Shown: positions 11,521 through 25,125 of the stretch, in pieces
How positions within the stretch are numbered: the stretch's first letter is position 1
Layout: the number at the start of each line of letters is the position of its first letter
From: Cokeromyces recurvatus
Taxonomy: Eukaryota > Mucoromycota > Mucoromycetes > Mucorales > Mucoraceae
Length of the DNA stretch: 64,000 nucleotides
Reading direction: 5' to 3'
Assembly: GCF_025118155.1 (NCBI RefSeq)
Contig: NW_026251391.1
Location: 809,501 to 873,500, forward strand
The notes under the pieces: model-generated
Database searches by the model: none
The model's input: only the letters and a program-made list of their open reading frames with translations
What the model was told of the DNA's origin: nothing
Position numbers and translations under genes: made by a program

Positions 11521-12943
11521 CGTATTATAATTTATCACATTCGAATGTCGTTCTGAGTATGAAAAAATAATCACGACTACTATTGGACCAAACGTATCCA
11601 AGTAAATTAAATAAACTTTGATTTAATATTAATTTACTATAAGTAAGCAGGGAGCTTGTTAAGATAACGAATGCTAGCTTATTATTGCAGATTAAATTAA
11701 ACTTTTTATAGGTTCTCGATCTCTTCTAAGGCGACATATAATAAACTATCTTTTATCACTTTATGTTACATTGTCACAGAAGCGATCTTGGCCTTCTTGG
11801 CTCAATAAACATGACATTAATTTTAGCGTAAATCTTTATTCAACCCGTATAACTCTGCCACTTTCTCAATTGCTCTACAGGAATTGTTATATCTTAAGAT
11901 AGTACAATTTATTACCTTGTTTCAGTCTTTTTGACTTCAATCCTTTCATCATTTCTTTGATAATTTTATTTATACTATAGATTCAATTTCCAAATCATTT
12001 GATCGTCATAAGATTACCCTATTGTTTTCTTTTTTTTTATTGATTTGTCCGGATTTTTATCTCTTAATCAATTAATATTTCAGAAACATTTGACTGTAGG
12101 TATTTTATATTTGATTCTGACACCTTACATTCGTACTTCTATAAACATAATAAAATTGAGTAAATTCAAGATTCATATGTCTGTTCTAATTAAAAATGAA
12201 TAATTGCCTCTGAAACCGCTCTTCTACCATAACTATCTTCCTCGTCCTCACGTCTGTCCTCTTTTGCCACTTTTATCATCAGCTCATATCTTTCTTCCTG
12301 TCTCGTCTTTAATATGAGTACCATCCCATCACTATAAACACTTACTCGAAACTTATTTTTTAGCTTTACCTTCGCCACTTTTATTTTCGAAAGGCTTCCA
12401 AACAAATAAACAAAAAAAAAATTTTTTTTTCTTTAATTTCTTTTTATTTCTTTCATATATTAGAATTGTTTGATATCAATATTTGCACAAAAAAAAAAAA
12501 AAAAAAAAAAAGGGATCTACAAATGGATTCCTATTTTGTCATTTTCCTGATAGCTTTTCTACAATTGCTTGTATTCTTTGTTCCTATCTCACTCTATCTA
12601 CTAATATTCTTGATCATTTTATACTTGTGTATACATCAAAAAGGAGAATTTCGGTTATTACATATATCAATGCACGTTTTTTTTTTACTCCTTAATAAAA
12701 CCTTAAATAATATCCTTCCAATTTTGTAAAGTGTCATTGTTATCATATCTATTATTAGTCTTCATCATTTGCACCTACTACTTCAACAACTAAATTTTCG
12801 CCTGTCTTCTTTATGACAAATGGCAAACACGCTAGCAATTTGTACATCACTAAATTCTATCAAATAAAAGCTTCTTTATTTTGAAGAAAAGTGGACTTTT
12901 TGACAAAAGCCATCAGATTTAACCATCCTTCTTTTATAAATCT

Positions 12944-12984
<41 letters not shown>

Positions 12985-13521
12985 CATTCCCAATTTGTTC
13001 CATTATAATTTTAATTATACCCGGTTTTCTATTTCTATTACTTTCCTTTTCTGCCATTTAAACAACTTTAAATAAATCAACACTTCTATTTCCTTAAAAA
13101 AAAATCAATTTATTAATAAAATATCAACAATTATTCCTAAATAGACTGTACAGCAATAAAATTTTATGCCTACTTCATATCTTGTGAGCAAATAGTAACC
13201 AGTGTCGCACAACAAAAATTATAAGTAATATTTACTTTTTTATTTTATTTTTATTATTCTATGTTTAGAATAATTATAAGAAAAAGTATAAAGATTGTAA
13301 CACAAACTAAACTGGAATATAGTAAGTCCGGACTCAGTAAAAGCAATGTATAAAAAGAAAACCATAGCTTTGAAACTGATTATTTTTACCTTTTTTTTTT
13401 ATATTTATAATCATCCTTTTTTTTTTATTTAAGAAAAAAAAGAAATAAGAATCTATATTTAACATTTATCCTTCCATTCATTAAAAAAATAACTCTTCGA
13501 TTACTTTTTTTTCTTTTGAAT
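11521..13521. other. Long gene-free AT-rich spacer / promoter of the chitin deacetylase gene
   Basis: No coding region is supported; the short frames here are low-complexity or unrelated to any family I know. It contains poly(A) at 12489-12511, poly(T) at 12948-12984 and many shorter homopolymers. The last few hundred bases presumably hold the promoter and 5' UTR of the gene starting at 13522. Confidence 0.6.
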
Positions 13522-14965
13522 ATGTATATTAAGATTTTCGCCATTACAACGGCTCTTCTTCAGGTTGCTAGCTTTGCTCAAGCTGACACTACTAATAAAT
13601 TGGATAGTTCTACAGTTACAGCCCAATTATCAAAGCCTCAAGACTATTGGAAGAATTTCAAATCCCTAGTTGATCCTAACAATATTACTATTCCTAGTAT
13701 TCCTCAAACTACTTCCACTGATCCCAGTGTCCAATGTACTTATTATCAACCTCCTCCCAATTTTATTTTCAATCCTAGTGAATGGCCTAATCTATGGGAA
13801 ACTGCTACATCGAATGGTATGAATGAGACTGACGAGTTTAAAACTCTTTATAACTCTATTAATTGGACCAGTGCTCCTAACATCCCTGTTCGTAAATTGA
13901 ACCCGGATGGCTCACTTGATATGACGGGCTATGATGAAACAACAGATACTGACTGCTGGTGGTCTGCTACTACCTGCACTAAACCCAAACATGAAAACGT
14001 GAATGAAGATATTTACACCTGTTTTGAGCCTGAGACTTGGGGTCTTACTTATGATGATGGCCCTAACTGTTCTCATAATGCCTTTTATGATTATCTTGAA
14101 GCTCAACAAATCAAGGCTACTATGTTTTATATTGGTTCTAATGTTGTTAATTGGCCTTACGGTGCTCAGCGTGGTCAAAAGAACGGACATCATCTTGCTG
14201 ATCATACTTGGTCTCATAAATTAATGACCACTCTTACTAATGCTGAAGTCTTGGCTGAACTTTACTATACACAAAAGGCCATCAAAATGGTTACTGGCGT
14301 TACTCCCAAGTATTGGCGTCCTGTATGTATATCTATATATAATTTCCTCTCCCCTCCTCCTCTTTTCTTTTCTCTTAAATAGGGAAAAGTTATATACATA
14401 TATATATATATGTGTGTGTGTATATATGTATATTAATATTAATATTATTTATTATTAGGCTTTTGGTGATGTTGATGATCGTGTTCGTTGGATTGCAACT
14501 CAACTTGACTTGACTACTGTCCTTTGGAGTCTTGATACTGATGATTGGGCTGCTGGTTATTCCGAAAGTATCGATACCGTTAAAAGTACATATGAAAGCT
14601 ACATTCAAATGGGTTTAAATGGTACCTTCAAAAATACTGGACAAATTACTTTGACTCATGAAATTAACAACACTACTATGAGTCTTGCTCTTGAATTCCT
14701 ACCTAAGATTGAGGCTGCCTATCAGCATGTTATTAACGTTGCTACATGTTCCAATATTAGTTACCCTTATGAAGAAACAACAGTCAAATTCCCCACTTTC
14801 AATGAAACTATATCTGGTGAAACCTCTAACACCACTAATCCTACAGCTTCCTCTCCTTCAGCAACTATTAATAGTCAGAATGGTCATATAACTTCAAATG
14901 GTATTCACATTAATCCTAATAGTTTGGCTTTAGCTGCTTTTGCTCTTGCCGCTTATCTTTTATAA
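13522..14965 (+). CDS. Secreted, probably GPI-anchored chitin deacetylase (CE4)
   Basis: Exons are 13522-14322 and 14459-14965 (donor GTATGT, acceptor TTAG, phase 0), about 435 residues. The start is the ATG at 13522; the upstream in-frame TTG is not used. Residues 1-21 form a signal peptide. All five NodB/CE4 motifs are visible: TYDDGP (metal and catalytic Asp), HLADHTWSH (metal His pair), RPAFGDVDDR split by the intron, LWSLDTDDW and LTHEI. Many NxT/NxS sequons lie along the chain. A Ser/Thr/Asn-rich C-terminus ends in a hydrophobic Ala/Leu tail typical of a GPI signal. It removes acetyl groups from nascent chitin, making chitosan, the major wall polymer of Mucorales. The closest family is the classical Mucor rouxii chitin deacetylase. 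The replacement of the usual RPPY/F by RPAF in motif 3 is minor. Confidence 0.95.
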
Positions 14966-16059
14966 ATTGAAGAATAAGTTTATAACTCTTCCCTTTATTT
15001 ATTTATTTTTTTTTTCTTCTGACTCCTCTCCCTTTCTTAATTTATTTATAATTTTCAGGAGATTTTCAGATAAATCCAAATTTTAAAGTTTTAAAATAAG
15101 TAAGAGTATAAAGTAAAATTGGATCATATAATCTCATCTTAGATATCTGTAATAATAATGATAATAATAATAATAATAATAAAAAAGCATATTATAACTG
15201 TCCCTAAGATCAATAAGTAGCAAATTAGATAAAAAAAAACTGGATTATACATATAAAGACTTACTTGGAAATACGTTTTACTAAACTATTCGAGGTAAAT
15301 AGCGTCTATTATAATCAAAATAGGTTATCTGAAATGGCAATAATAGTTAAAATTTGAAGTATTGTTATCTGTTGAAGAGAGCTCTAAAAAAGTAGTATAT
15401 CATTTGCTGTTTTAGTAACATACAATGTGTACATATTATTAAGATACGTACTTATTTTTTCAAGGAGCAAATATGTATATAAGATAAATAACCATAATAG
15501 AATATATAGTGCACTTGTATAATAATTCTCTCTATAAACATATTAACAATATTTACTCTTGTGTAGAAAAAATGGCAACACAAGTCCAACACCTAAAAAT
15601 TTATCTTGTTCTGCTGAATATAGATTCGTAAAAATAACTTTGTAAGATAAACTGGGGTAATGCAAGTACGCGTAGTAATTGATTCCACTCAGATTACACG
15701 TATTAGTTATGAATATATGTCTATAATGTTTAAATAATTATTCTCTTCTATGATTACGTCATCAAATAGAATTTATTATCATCCTTATTCACAAAATATA
15801 TAAATACTCTTACATTATTAACCCTTATTTTTGTATAATTGGAATTGAACTTAACTCTTAATAAACTTATGGACAACTCTCAACGTACTTATTTTGTCTG
15901 TTTTCTTTTATTTTATTGTACTTCTCTTTTTATTCCTTATATATATTTTATTATATTCTTACCTGTAAACCACAACAACAACTTATGAGCCTAAGCATAA
16001 AATCTTGATTGACATAATGTTGAGACTCAATTAAAATGGGGGGGGGGAGGAAGGGTAAC
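14966..16059. other. Spacer upstream of the LINE
   Basis: No gene is seen. An AT-rich 3' flank with a (TAA)n run at 15155-15181 is followed by unremarkable AT-rich sequence; a poly(G) run sits at 16037-16045, just before LINE homology begins. Confidence 0.55.
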
Positions 16060-18400
16060 GATTCAATTTGCGGCGCGTAAACCACATCCAAGATATATAC
16101 TCGGGGCATCTCTTACCAGTAAACTCAACAAATGATCCTCTTCCCAACCCCTCGGACCTTCCATATCAACCTGACTCGCACCCTTTTAATTTGGATACAA
16201 TAACTGACTCCATTGCCCACCTACCGAAACAAAAGGCTCCTGGTATTGATCATATTAAGTTGATAATGATAACTCCTATTGCTGATATAGTTGCTCCCAC
16301 CATCCTACTCTTGTTCCAATTATGTTGGAACTGGTCTTATACACCACTATTATGACGAATGGCACAAGTAATTCCTACCCACAAAAAAAAAAAAAAGTCC
16401 AACAGATCCAGCCAACTTTTGACCGATTAGTCTAACATCTACCTTAAGAAAGCTGTTTGAAAAATGCATATATCATGAACTCACTTACACTAGCCCTTCA
16501 TTAGACATAACACAAGGAGGTTTTCATGAAGCTCGTAGTTCTCTTGACCAGGTCTTATACCTCACAGAACTCTGTCATATTCTACGTCAATACCATCGCT
16601 TCAAGCCGACGCTGCTTTTTCTTGACATTAAATCGGTATACGATACAGCAGATCAATCTCACACATGGCAAAAACTGCAACCGTTCGTACAACCCGCGAT
16701 GCTTGGTATACTCCAAAGCCTATTTGATAATGTCCACATTGAAGTACTGCTGAAAAACATGGCTTCCTCTCGCTTCACCCCAATTACTGGTCTGGTGTAT
16801 TATAAGGTTCAGGTTCTATCCTGTCACCGTTTTTATACTCCATTTATATCAATGAGTTACCAGACCTGCTTAGATCTCAATCACTTGCTTTAGATGATCT
16901 TCAAGATGCTACTCAATTTGCTCCAGTAATTACCTCGTTGCTTTACGCCGACGATGTAGTATTAATAGCCTCAGCTACTGCAATGCCATCATTACTCCGA
17001 ATTTGTGAAGATCATAGCTACCGCCTAGGCTACCGATGGAGTCCATCAAAATGTGTTGTTGTTAAACCGCCCTCTGATGAACTGCCATACTACCTCTATG
17101 ATACGCCTCTACCGAGCGAAGCATCATTCAGTTATCTTGGAATTCCAATCAAACCTGGTGGACTTACTGACATTGCCTCCCTCATCAATCTCAACACTAA
17201 AAAAAGCCAGATCATCTATGAATCAAATTTCCTCTCTTGGAGTCAATCCCAAAGGAGTTTAACCGCTTACTCTTAGTACGTTTCTACAGCCAAATGATAC
17301 GAGCACAAATGGAATATGGTCTTGCTATCTGCGCCTTGAATAATAGTCACTTTACAAAACTTGAAGCCTGTCAAAATGAATGCATTGGACGTATTTTTGG
17401 TGGTTCTGCTAGATCATCAACTAAAGTAATGCTGCACCTAGTACAACAACCTTCAATGATAATCCGAGCTACTATTCTGCAAGCCAAATACCTTATTCGA
17501 TCAATGCAAATACCGGACGATACATTACTGAACAAACTTCTACCTCATCTTCAAATGTCCAACAACCATTCTCAATGGTATAAACTAACAAACAGTCAGC
17601 CCACTCTGGAAAGAATGTGCCTCTATCTTGGACGAACTTGATAAAAAGGTTTTCAAACGACTCTGTCTGCGTTTTCAAAAAAAAAAAAAAACTCAATAGC
17701 ATCACCTCTATCAGGGTTTAAATTCCAAGCTTTTTCGTGCATGTCGTCCTAATATGTTCATCGATCCAATCCTTTGGCTGCCCATGACGAATACGGAAAG
17801 AAATCAAGTCCTCCGCTGGCGCCTTGGTTGGCTACCTGGTGGTATACCTCGTCTATATCCCTACCATCCTTCTCAAATCTTCAGTCGTACTCATTCTATT
17901 GAGTGTCTACATATGCACCATCGACTCCAAATGCCAAGAACGATCACAGACCCACTCTTCTTCCTGCTAAACCAACTACCTACTAAAAAAGCTAAAATGC
18001 TCACAGGATGTGGCTCCTTGGACAATCCGTTGGCTAGTTATTTGTATCACTCTACATGAAATGAATTACCTCTATCATGAAAAGGCGACCTCCAGATCCT
18101 CCCTCAGAACCCAGTGCACTACTGGTGAGACAGTTACTCAACTGAAAAAGTGCTAACATCCTTGTACTGTCTCTGAATATTATCTTACTGACCTTTTTTT
18201 TTCCCAATTACTTTATTTCTCTCTAACTCATTATATTTATTTTATCTTTTACACATATACTTTTATCCTTTACCCTTTTGCCTCATAAGAGGGTTTTTCT
18301 TACTTATATACTATTAGAACTGATTAAGGCAATATAGCAGATGAAAAATGCTGTGTACTCATTTGGTCAAAAAATAATAATAATAATAATAATAAAAATT
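16060..18400 (+). mobile_element. 5'-truncated, degenerate non-LTR retrotransposon (LINE)
   Basis: Coding relics in at least four frames follow the order of a LINE ORF2. They are a pre-RT segment with KQKAPGIDHIKL (16200-16270); RT finger and palm pieces (NFRPISLTS-like, LFLDIKSVYDTADQ near 16617-16650); the catalytic LLYADDVVLIAS at 16936-16974; SPSKCVVVKP; SFSYLGIP; then a thumb and a post-RT region with RLLLVRFYSQMIRAQMEYGL. A C-terminal part contains DPILWLPMTN, RWRLGWLPGG and CLHMHHRLQMP. Stops and an A-run frameshift (16381-16397) break it. The 3' end carries a hairpin (about 18271-18294) and a (TAA)n tail at 18367-18395, typical of target-primed integration. No endonuclease domain is present in this copy. 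No convincing target-site duplication was found by eye. Confidence 0.9.
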
Positions 18401-18625
18401 CAATTTTAAACGTAATTTCAAAGAAATAAGGAAGATTAAATTTAATGCCAGCAATTTTGATTTCTGATTTTTTTTTTTTTTATTATTCAGTGGAGTGGAC
18501 CCCTCACTAATACTCCAGTTATTTATTTTTTTTTTGTTTTTTTTTTTAATTCCACGCCCCTCCCCTCTCCTCCTATTTTATATATTTTACAAGCTTTTCT
18601 CCGTTAAAGATTATATATAAAAAAT

Positions 18626-19063
18626 ATGGCTTCCAAGTATATTAGTTGTGCTCAAAACTACCTTAACAAACTTATAGGTAAATATTAACTAAAAAATATA
18701 TATATATTTATATATATATTTATATATATTCATTTCACTTTTTTCTCTCCATTAACAAGAATATTCTCAATAGCTCTTCAAAAGCCTATTGTCTACAACA
18801 CCAAGGTGGCCGTTGAAGTAGCTAAACAAGTTTATAAAAAGGAAGGCATGGCATTCCCTACTGGAGCACAATTCTCTGAAGCTCAACAAACTCTTCAAAA
18901 CAACTTGAAGATCTCAAACTTGAAGAACTTGACTTCTGCTGATGTTGTAAAAGGAGGTGTTGTTCTTGCCGAGATTTATACCTTTTTCCTCATTGGTGAA
19001 ATTGTTGGCCGTAGAAATTTGGTTGGTTATAATGTCAAGTCTGAAGATCATCACGAACACTAA
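18626..19063 (+). CDS. ATP20: Mitochondrial F1Fo ATP synthase subunit g
   Basis: Exons are 18626-18677 and 18774-19063, about 113 residues. The donor is GTAAAT. The first possible acceptor (18758-18759) leads to a stop, so the second, CAATAG ending at 18773, is used; it joins KLI to ALQKPIVYN. The conserved block VAVEVAKQVYKKEGMAFPT and a late hydrophobic GGVVLAEIYTFFLIGEIVGRR segment with its GxxxG-like pattern identify subunit g. This is a small inner-membrane protein of the Fo sector needed for ATP synthase dimerisation and cristae shape. The nearby acceptor pair is a possible source of mis-splicing. It converges with DRS1, 250 nt apart. Confidence 0.9.
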
Positions 19064-19313
19064 AAAAAAAAAAAAATGATAATACATTATACGACCTTTG
19101 TTTACTTGTGTGTGTATGTTTTTTTATGTAATACAAAATTCCAACTGTTTGTTTTTTTTATTGAAGGAAAAGAAAAAAAAAATATTATTAAAAACAAGCA
19201 TTTTATTTTATTTATTTAATTACATATCATCTATTCTATGTATAAACAGGGTGAATATTAGTTATAAATTTATAAACATGTATAATATGTGATTTCAAAT
19301 ATATCGAAAGCAT

Positions 19314-21849
19314 TTAGTTCTTCTTTTGTCGAGCTTCGGCTCTTTCTCTTTCTTCTTCTTCTATCATTTGTAAACGTCTTCTCTTACGACGACTCATACC
19401 TTCATATTTATCCTGTTTCTATTAGAGAGAAAAAAAAAAGGATTAGAATTAAATCAAATAACCTACAGAGATTTTTTTTTTTCATTGTACCTTTTTAGTT
19501 GCCTTTTCTGCTACTGGCTTGTTATTACTTTCTTTGTTAGCCTTTTGTTTTTCAGCTTTTTGTTTTTCAGCTTTTGTTTGGAACCAAGTTCGAGCAGGTC
19601 TAGAATAGATTTCATTACTATGAAGAATCATGTTTTCAGTCTTTTTTAATCTCATTTCAGTATTTCTAATTGCACGTTCTTGCTTTTCTTCAGCTAAAAC
19701 TTCTTTAATTTGAGGACCTAAGCTTTCGATCTTCTTCTTATAACGTAAAACCAACTCATGGTTCACCACACGATTCTTTACTTGAGAGCTTACAGAGGAT
19801 TTGATAGCCATCTTTAACATCTTACGATCTGCTTCACCTACTAAGGTAACTGAACGACCATTGCGTCCTGCTCTTGCAGTACGACCCACACGATGAAGGT
19901 ATTGGGCGAATTGTGTAGGCATATTGTAGTTAATAACTGTTTCAATACCCTTAATATCAAGACCTCTTGCAGCTAAATCGGTAGCCAACAAATAATCAAC
20001 TTCACCATCTCTGAAACGTTCAAGGGCTTCAAGACGTTGTTCTTGTGATAAGTTACCATGAAGTTCAGCAGCTGATAAGCCCATTAAACCAAATAAAATC
20101 TTCATTTGATGTGCAGCTGCTTTAGATCTAAAGAAGATGATCACTTTCTTTTTAAATGTCTTGCGACATAATGCCATAAGGATAGCAGAACGATCTGCCT
20201 CACGTGCTTGACGAATACGTACAAATTCTTGAATAAGACGAGATGCTGCTTGGTTACTGCGATCAACAAATAAACGTACTGGATTATTCAATGACATACG
20301 AACTAATTGATCTACATTATCTGTCATAGTAGCCGAGAAAAGCATAGTTTGACGAGAACGAGGGCAAGATTTGACGATTTCATCCAATTCGTCAGCAAAA
20401 CCATCTTCAAGCATACTATAAATAGAGCACATGTTAATAAAGTATTCTAGAGTGAATATATATATATATATATAGATAACTAACTAACTTACCGATCTGC
20501 TTCATCCATCACTAAGATTTCACAATTATCAAGATGGAAACCTGAGGAGTTACGAACATGATCAATTAAACGACCAGGTGTAGCTACAACGATATCAGGT
20601 TTTAATTTAAGTTCTTGTTCTTGAGTCTTGAGACTTAAACCACCAACACAAAGACAAAAGGTAATATCTGTATAATTGGCCAACTTGACAGCAACACTGT
20701 GAACCTGTGCGGCCAATTCACGAGTAGGACAAAGGATCAAGACACGTGTAGTAGGTGTTTGTCTTGGTCTATACAAAAGACGTTCCAAGATGGGTATAAC
20801 AAATGCGGCGGTTTTACCTGAACCTGTCACTGCGCCACCACAAATATCTTTGCCCATTAATGCGACAGGAATAGTACGAGATTGAATATCTGTAGGCTTT
20901 ACGAAACCGACACTAGACAAACCTTTAAGAATAGGACGAGAAAGATTCATAGAAGTAAAAGCTTCATGCTCTTTAACTGAAATTTCTGATTCGTCTGCAA
21001 AATATTCCTTCTTACGCTATAACATTAAATATGTATATATTTTTTAGGATTCTATCCTTACAAAAGTAAACAAAAAAAAAAAAAACCTACTTGAATTTCA
21101 GCTTCATCTTCAACCTCATCATCATTACTATCTTCGTCAATATCTTCAGATTCATCTTCTTCACTTTCGCTTTCGCTTTCGCTTTCGCTTTCGCTTTCAC
21201 TTTCACTTTCAACATCTTCTTCTTTTTCTTCTTCATTCACTTCTTCTTCTTCTTCTTCACTTTCTTCACTTTCTACATTTTTAGCGCCTCCACCAAAGCC
21301 ATCCAATGCCAACTCATCATCATCGCTTGCACCCACATAATCATCCTCATTTTCTTTATTTTCATCTTCTTCTTTCTCTTTATCTAAACTTTCGGTTGTC
21401 TTCTTAGCCTTGGCTTTCTTTTCTTTTACTTCTTTTCTTTTCTTTGCAATAATATCATCAATTGAGGTTCTTGGAATATCTCCCTATTTATTCATATATT
21501 ATTTTTTTTTCAATGTAATCATTTTTTTTTGTTATACCTGTTGCTTTTTCAACATATCACGAGCAGCGGTAAAGTCCCAAGCATTTTGATTCATTTTTCC
21601 ACCACCATCTAAAGAGAATGTAAAATTGTTATCGAAATCATCCGCTTCCTCATTATTTCCTTTTGCATTCTTTTGACTGTCATTCATGGCTTTTTTCTTT
21701 TGTTCTTTCTTGGTCTGCTTTTTTGATTTTTTTAAAGTCTTTTTCTCGACAGGCTCTTGTTCTGGTTCAGAAATATCTTCCATAATTTCTTCGGTAACAA
21801 TGTTATCATCGTCATCGATGGTCATTACAAAATCATCAGTCATTTTCAT
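19314..21849 (-). CDS. DRS1: DEAD-box RNA helicase DRS1/DDX27 (60S ribosome assembly)
   Basis: Five exons are read on the minus strand: 21849-21538, 21483-21091, 21016-20493, 20415-19491 and 19418-19314. They sum to 753 codons, equal to the usual DRS1 length. The N-terminus is acidic and lysine-rich, with a long Glu/Ser run coded by TCGCTT-type repeats (about 21160-21260). The helicase core has a Q-motif ([12 protein letters not shown]), Walker A AVTGSGKT (about residue 297), PTREL, the DEAD box (about 406, split by intron 3 at DEADR), SAT, RGLDI and [10 protein letters not shown]. The basic C-terminus (RRKRRRLQM) is encoded by the last exon. It acts in the nucleolus on pre-60S particles. Intron 3 contains a TA microsatellite at 20457-20474. 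Confidence 0.96.
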
Positions 21850-22307
21850 TATTGGTATCTAATAATGATCTAAATAAATTTTTTTTTAAGCTTTTAGGGA
21901 AATGGCCTGAAATGATAGCCTAAAAAAGCTTCTAGTAGTATAGCAGGATAAAAAAAAAAAAAAAAAAAAAGATGGTCACAATAAAAGTCACACTAACATT
22001 AAAAGTCATCCATATTGCCCCACAATGATTCATGCAATAACACTACAGCTTTTTTTTGTTAACACCCCAATCTGATGAGGAATAAAGAGTTATTAAATTT
22101 CAGCTGTTCATTAGTTGTAGTTGTAGTTGTTTTTTTTTTATATGAAGACAACTCTATATTATGAGATCATATTTTTTTTTCCTTATTTTAAATTTGGTTC
22201 CGTTGTCCACGTGAGCGTTATTGTGTTAACCCTCTTTTACATTAAATCATCATCATTCGGTTTTTTTTTTCTTTTTTTCTTCTTTTCTTTTCTTCTCTAA
22301 AATAATT
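21850..22307. promoter_or_regulatory. Divergent promoter between DRS1 and the Rab2-like gene
   Basis: These 458 bases separate two head-to-head start codons. The region holds poly(A) at 21952-21970, several poly(T) runs and a CACGTG E-box at 22208-22213, 95 bases upstream of the Rab ATG. No ORF is seen. Confidence 0.55.
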
Positions 22308-23513
<1,206 letters not shown>

Positions 23514-23694
23514 GAATTATTGTCTTTTTAATCTTGCTAATGTTTCCAACAGAATCATCCTTATACCTTCACTTGCATTTACTTGCTTAGCTTTGTTTAT
23601 TAGATTCTGAATGGGAATAGTTGTTCCTGTTATCTAATTTTTTTTTTATACATATTAGATTATAGTCTATTAATCTTTTTTTTTTCTTTAAATA

Positions 23695-24901
23695 TTAAAC
23701 CCATACTTTTACATTTTCTATTCTATTTCCAGTATCATTCAACTCAATATGTAATACGGCTTCTATTGGTTTTGCATAAGTAATTCGAATTTTTGTACTT
23801 GATTCAAAATCAATTCGTTCAACTCCATACATTTGGTTACACATATTTACATAATCTATGTATCTATTTGACATCTTTAGTATCAAATACCACTTGACAC
23901 AAAAAGAAAAGACTTTTTCTTTCTTTCTATACCTAAAATAATCTTCTTCGATTTGTTTATTCTTTTGTTGATTCATACTAAGCACTTTATTGGAAGTTTT
24001 TGTTAATTCCTCTGCTTTTTCATTTAATTGATTAACTTCTTCTTCTAGATCCTCTACAGTCCATTGTTGTTCTTCTATATTATCTTGCTTTTCAACAATG
24101 GCTCTATTTAACTTGGTTATTTCCTCTGTCTGTCCTTTTAATATAATCTTGGCTTCTTCAATCGTATATTTACTTTGTCTTGATATAAGTGAATCTATTC
24201 TTTTTATCTCTTCTTCCATGGCTGTAATCTGATCAAGCATGTTTGTTGCTTCATCAATAACATGAGTCGAATCTTTTCTAGCTAAAAGGAAAAAAAAAAT
24301 AAATAAAATAAAGTAAGTTTACTATGTTTGTTGTGCAAACAAGAACTAGCTTATTTACCAGCCTCTAAAGATTGAGAGAGGAATTTGATTTGATTTTTGA
24401 GATCTTCTATTTGGAATGTATAACTATTGAGCTCTTCTTTTAATGCTTCAGCTTTTTGTTCAGATTCATTTAAATTCATTACAGGAAAAGGTGAGGGTTC
24501 CAGTAATCGTTCAAGAAACATTTGTTGTGTAAAAACCTCATTATAATGCTTTTGAAGACTTTGAAAATGATCCTACAATGTGTTATATAAATGAGTTATA
24601 TATATATATATATACATCGACAAGTAAATGTGAAAATAAAAGTATGGTACTTGTAAATCTTTTAATTCTTCTTCAAATGCCTTTGGGTGAAGAGATGTAT
24701 CATCTTGTGTTCCTGTCAAGAGACGAGCCTTATGTTTATATTCTTCTTGGCCTTGGAATAGATGAGTTTGCGTTTTATTTAATTGCTCTATTTCTCTACA
24801 TTGGAAATAATATGAATACACTTTTTTTTTTTTAATCGGTATTGTTTATTCTATTACAATGGTAGTTTAATTAAACTGTCTGGCTTCACTGGTATTTGCA
24901 T
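23695..24901 (-). CDS. Sos7-like coiled-coil kinetochore protein (Zwint/Kre28-type)
   Basis: Four exons are read: 24901-24858, 24795-24651, 24572-24359 and 24281-23695; all junctions keep frame, giving about 329 residues. The short first exon encodes MQIPVKPDSLIKLPL. Near residue 80-100, FLERLLEPSPFPVM followed by long heptad-rich coiled coils (LKEELNSYTFQIEDLKNQI onwards) resembles the Sos7 coiled-coil domain. After the coils, VKWYLILKMSN and a small beta-rich C-terminal domain (RIDFESSTKIRITY, AVLHIELNDTG) follow, as in the RWD-like ends of kinetochore subunits. In fission yeast Sos7 pairs with Spc7/KNL1 at the outer kinetochore. Family assignment rests on pattern recognition of one short block and the overall layout. 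An apparent 40-nt intron around 23920 was rejected because removing it breaks the frame. Confidence 0.6.
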
Positions 24902-25125
24902 TGAATAACAAAATATATAAATATTTTTATTTATACTGAAAGAAAAGAAAAAAAACAAAATAAAATAAAATAAAAATAAATAACTTTATAAATTAAATGT
25001 GTCATTAATCAATTCAATGTTTAAATAAAATGTCCATAATCAATATAAAAAACACGCAAATTTTCATTGTTTGTTTATTATTTTTATATAGAATTTAAAG
25101 AAAGAGAAAAATTAGTAGGGAAAGC

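Noticed and set aside
12190..12405. Minus-strand 71-codon charged ORF
   Set aside because: Ends in low-complexity charged sequence, no homologue recognised, isolated in a gene desert.
12860..13057. ORF spanning a poly(T) tract
   Set aside because: Its core is a poly-Lys run translated from a homopolymer.
16030..18410. Target-site duplication around the LINE
   Set aside because: Only a weak AT-rich similarity (CAATTAAAA versus CAATTTTAAA) flanks it, not distinguishable from chance.
21091..21387. Plus-strand Phe/Thr-rich ORF
   Set aside because: It is the antisense of the acidic Glu/Ser run of DRS1.
23900..23945. Candidate 40-nt intron in the Sos7-like gene
   Set aside because: Splice signals exist, but removal shifts the frame into an immediate stop, so the sequence is kept as coding.
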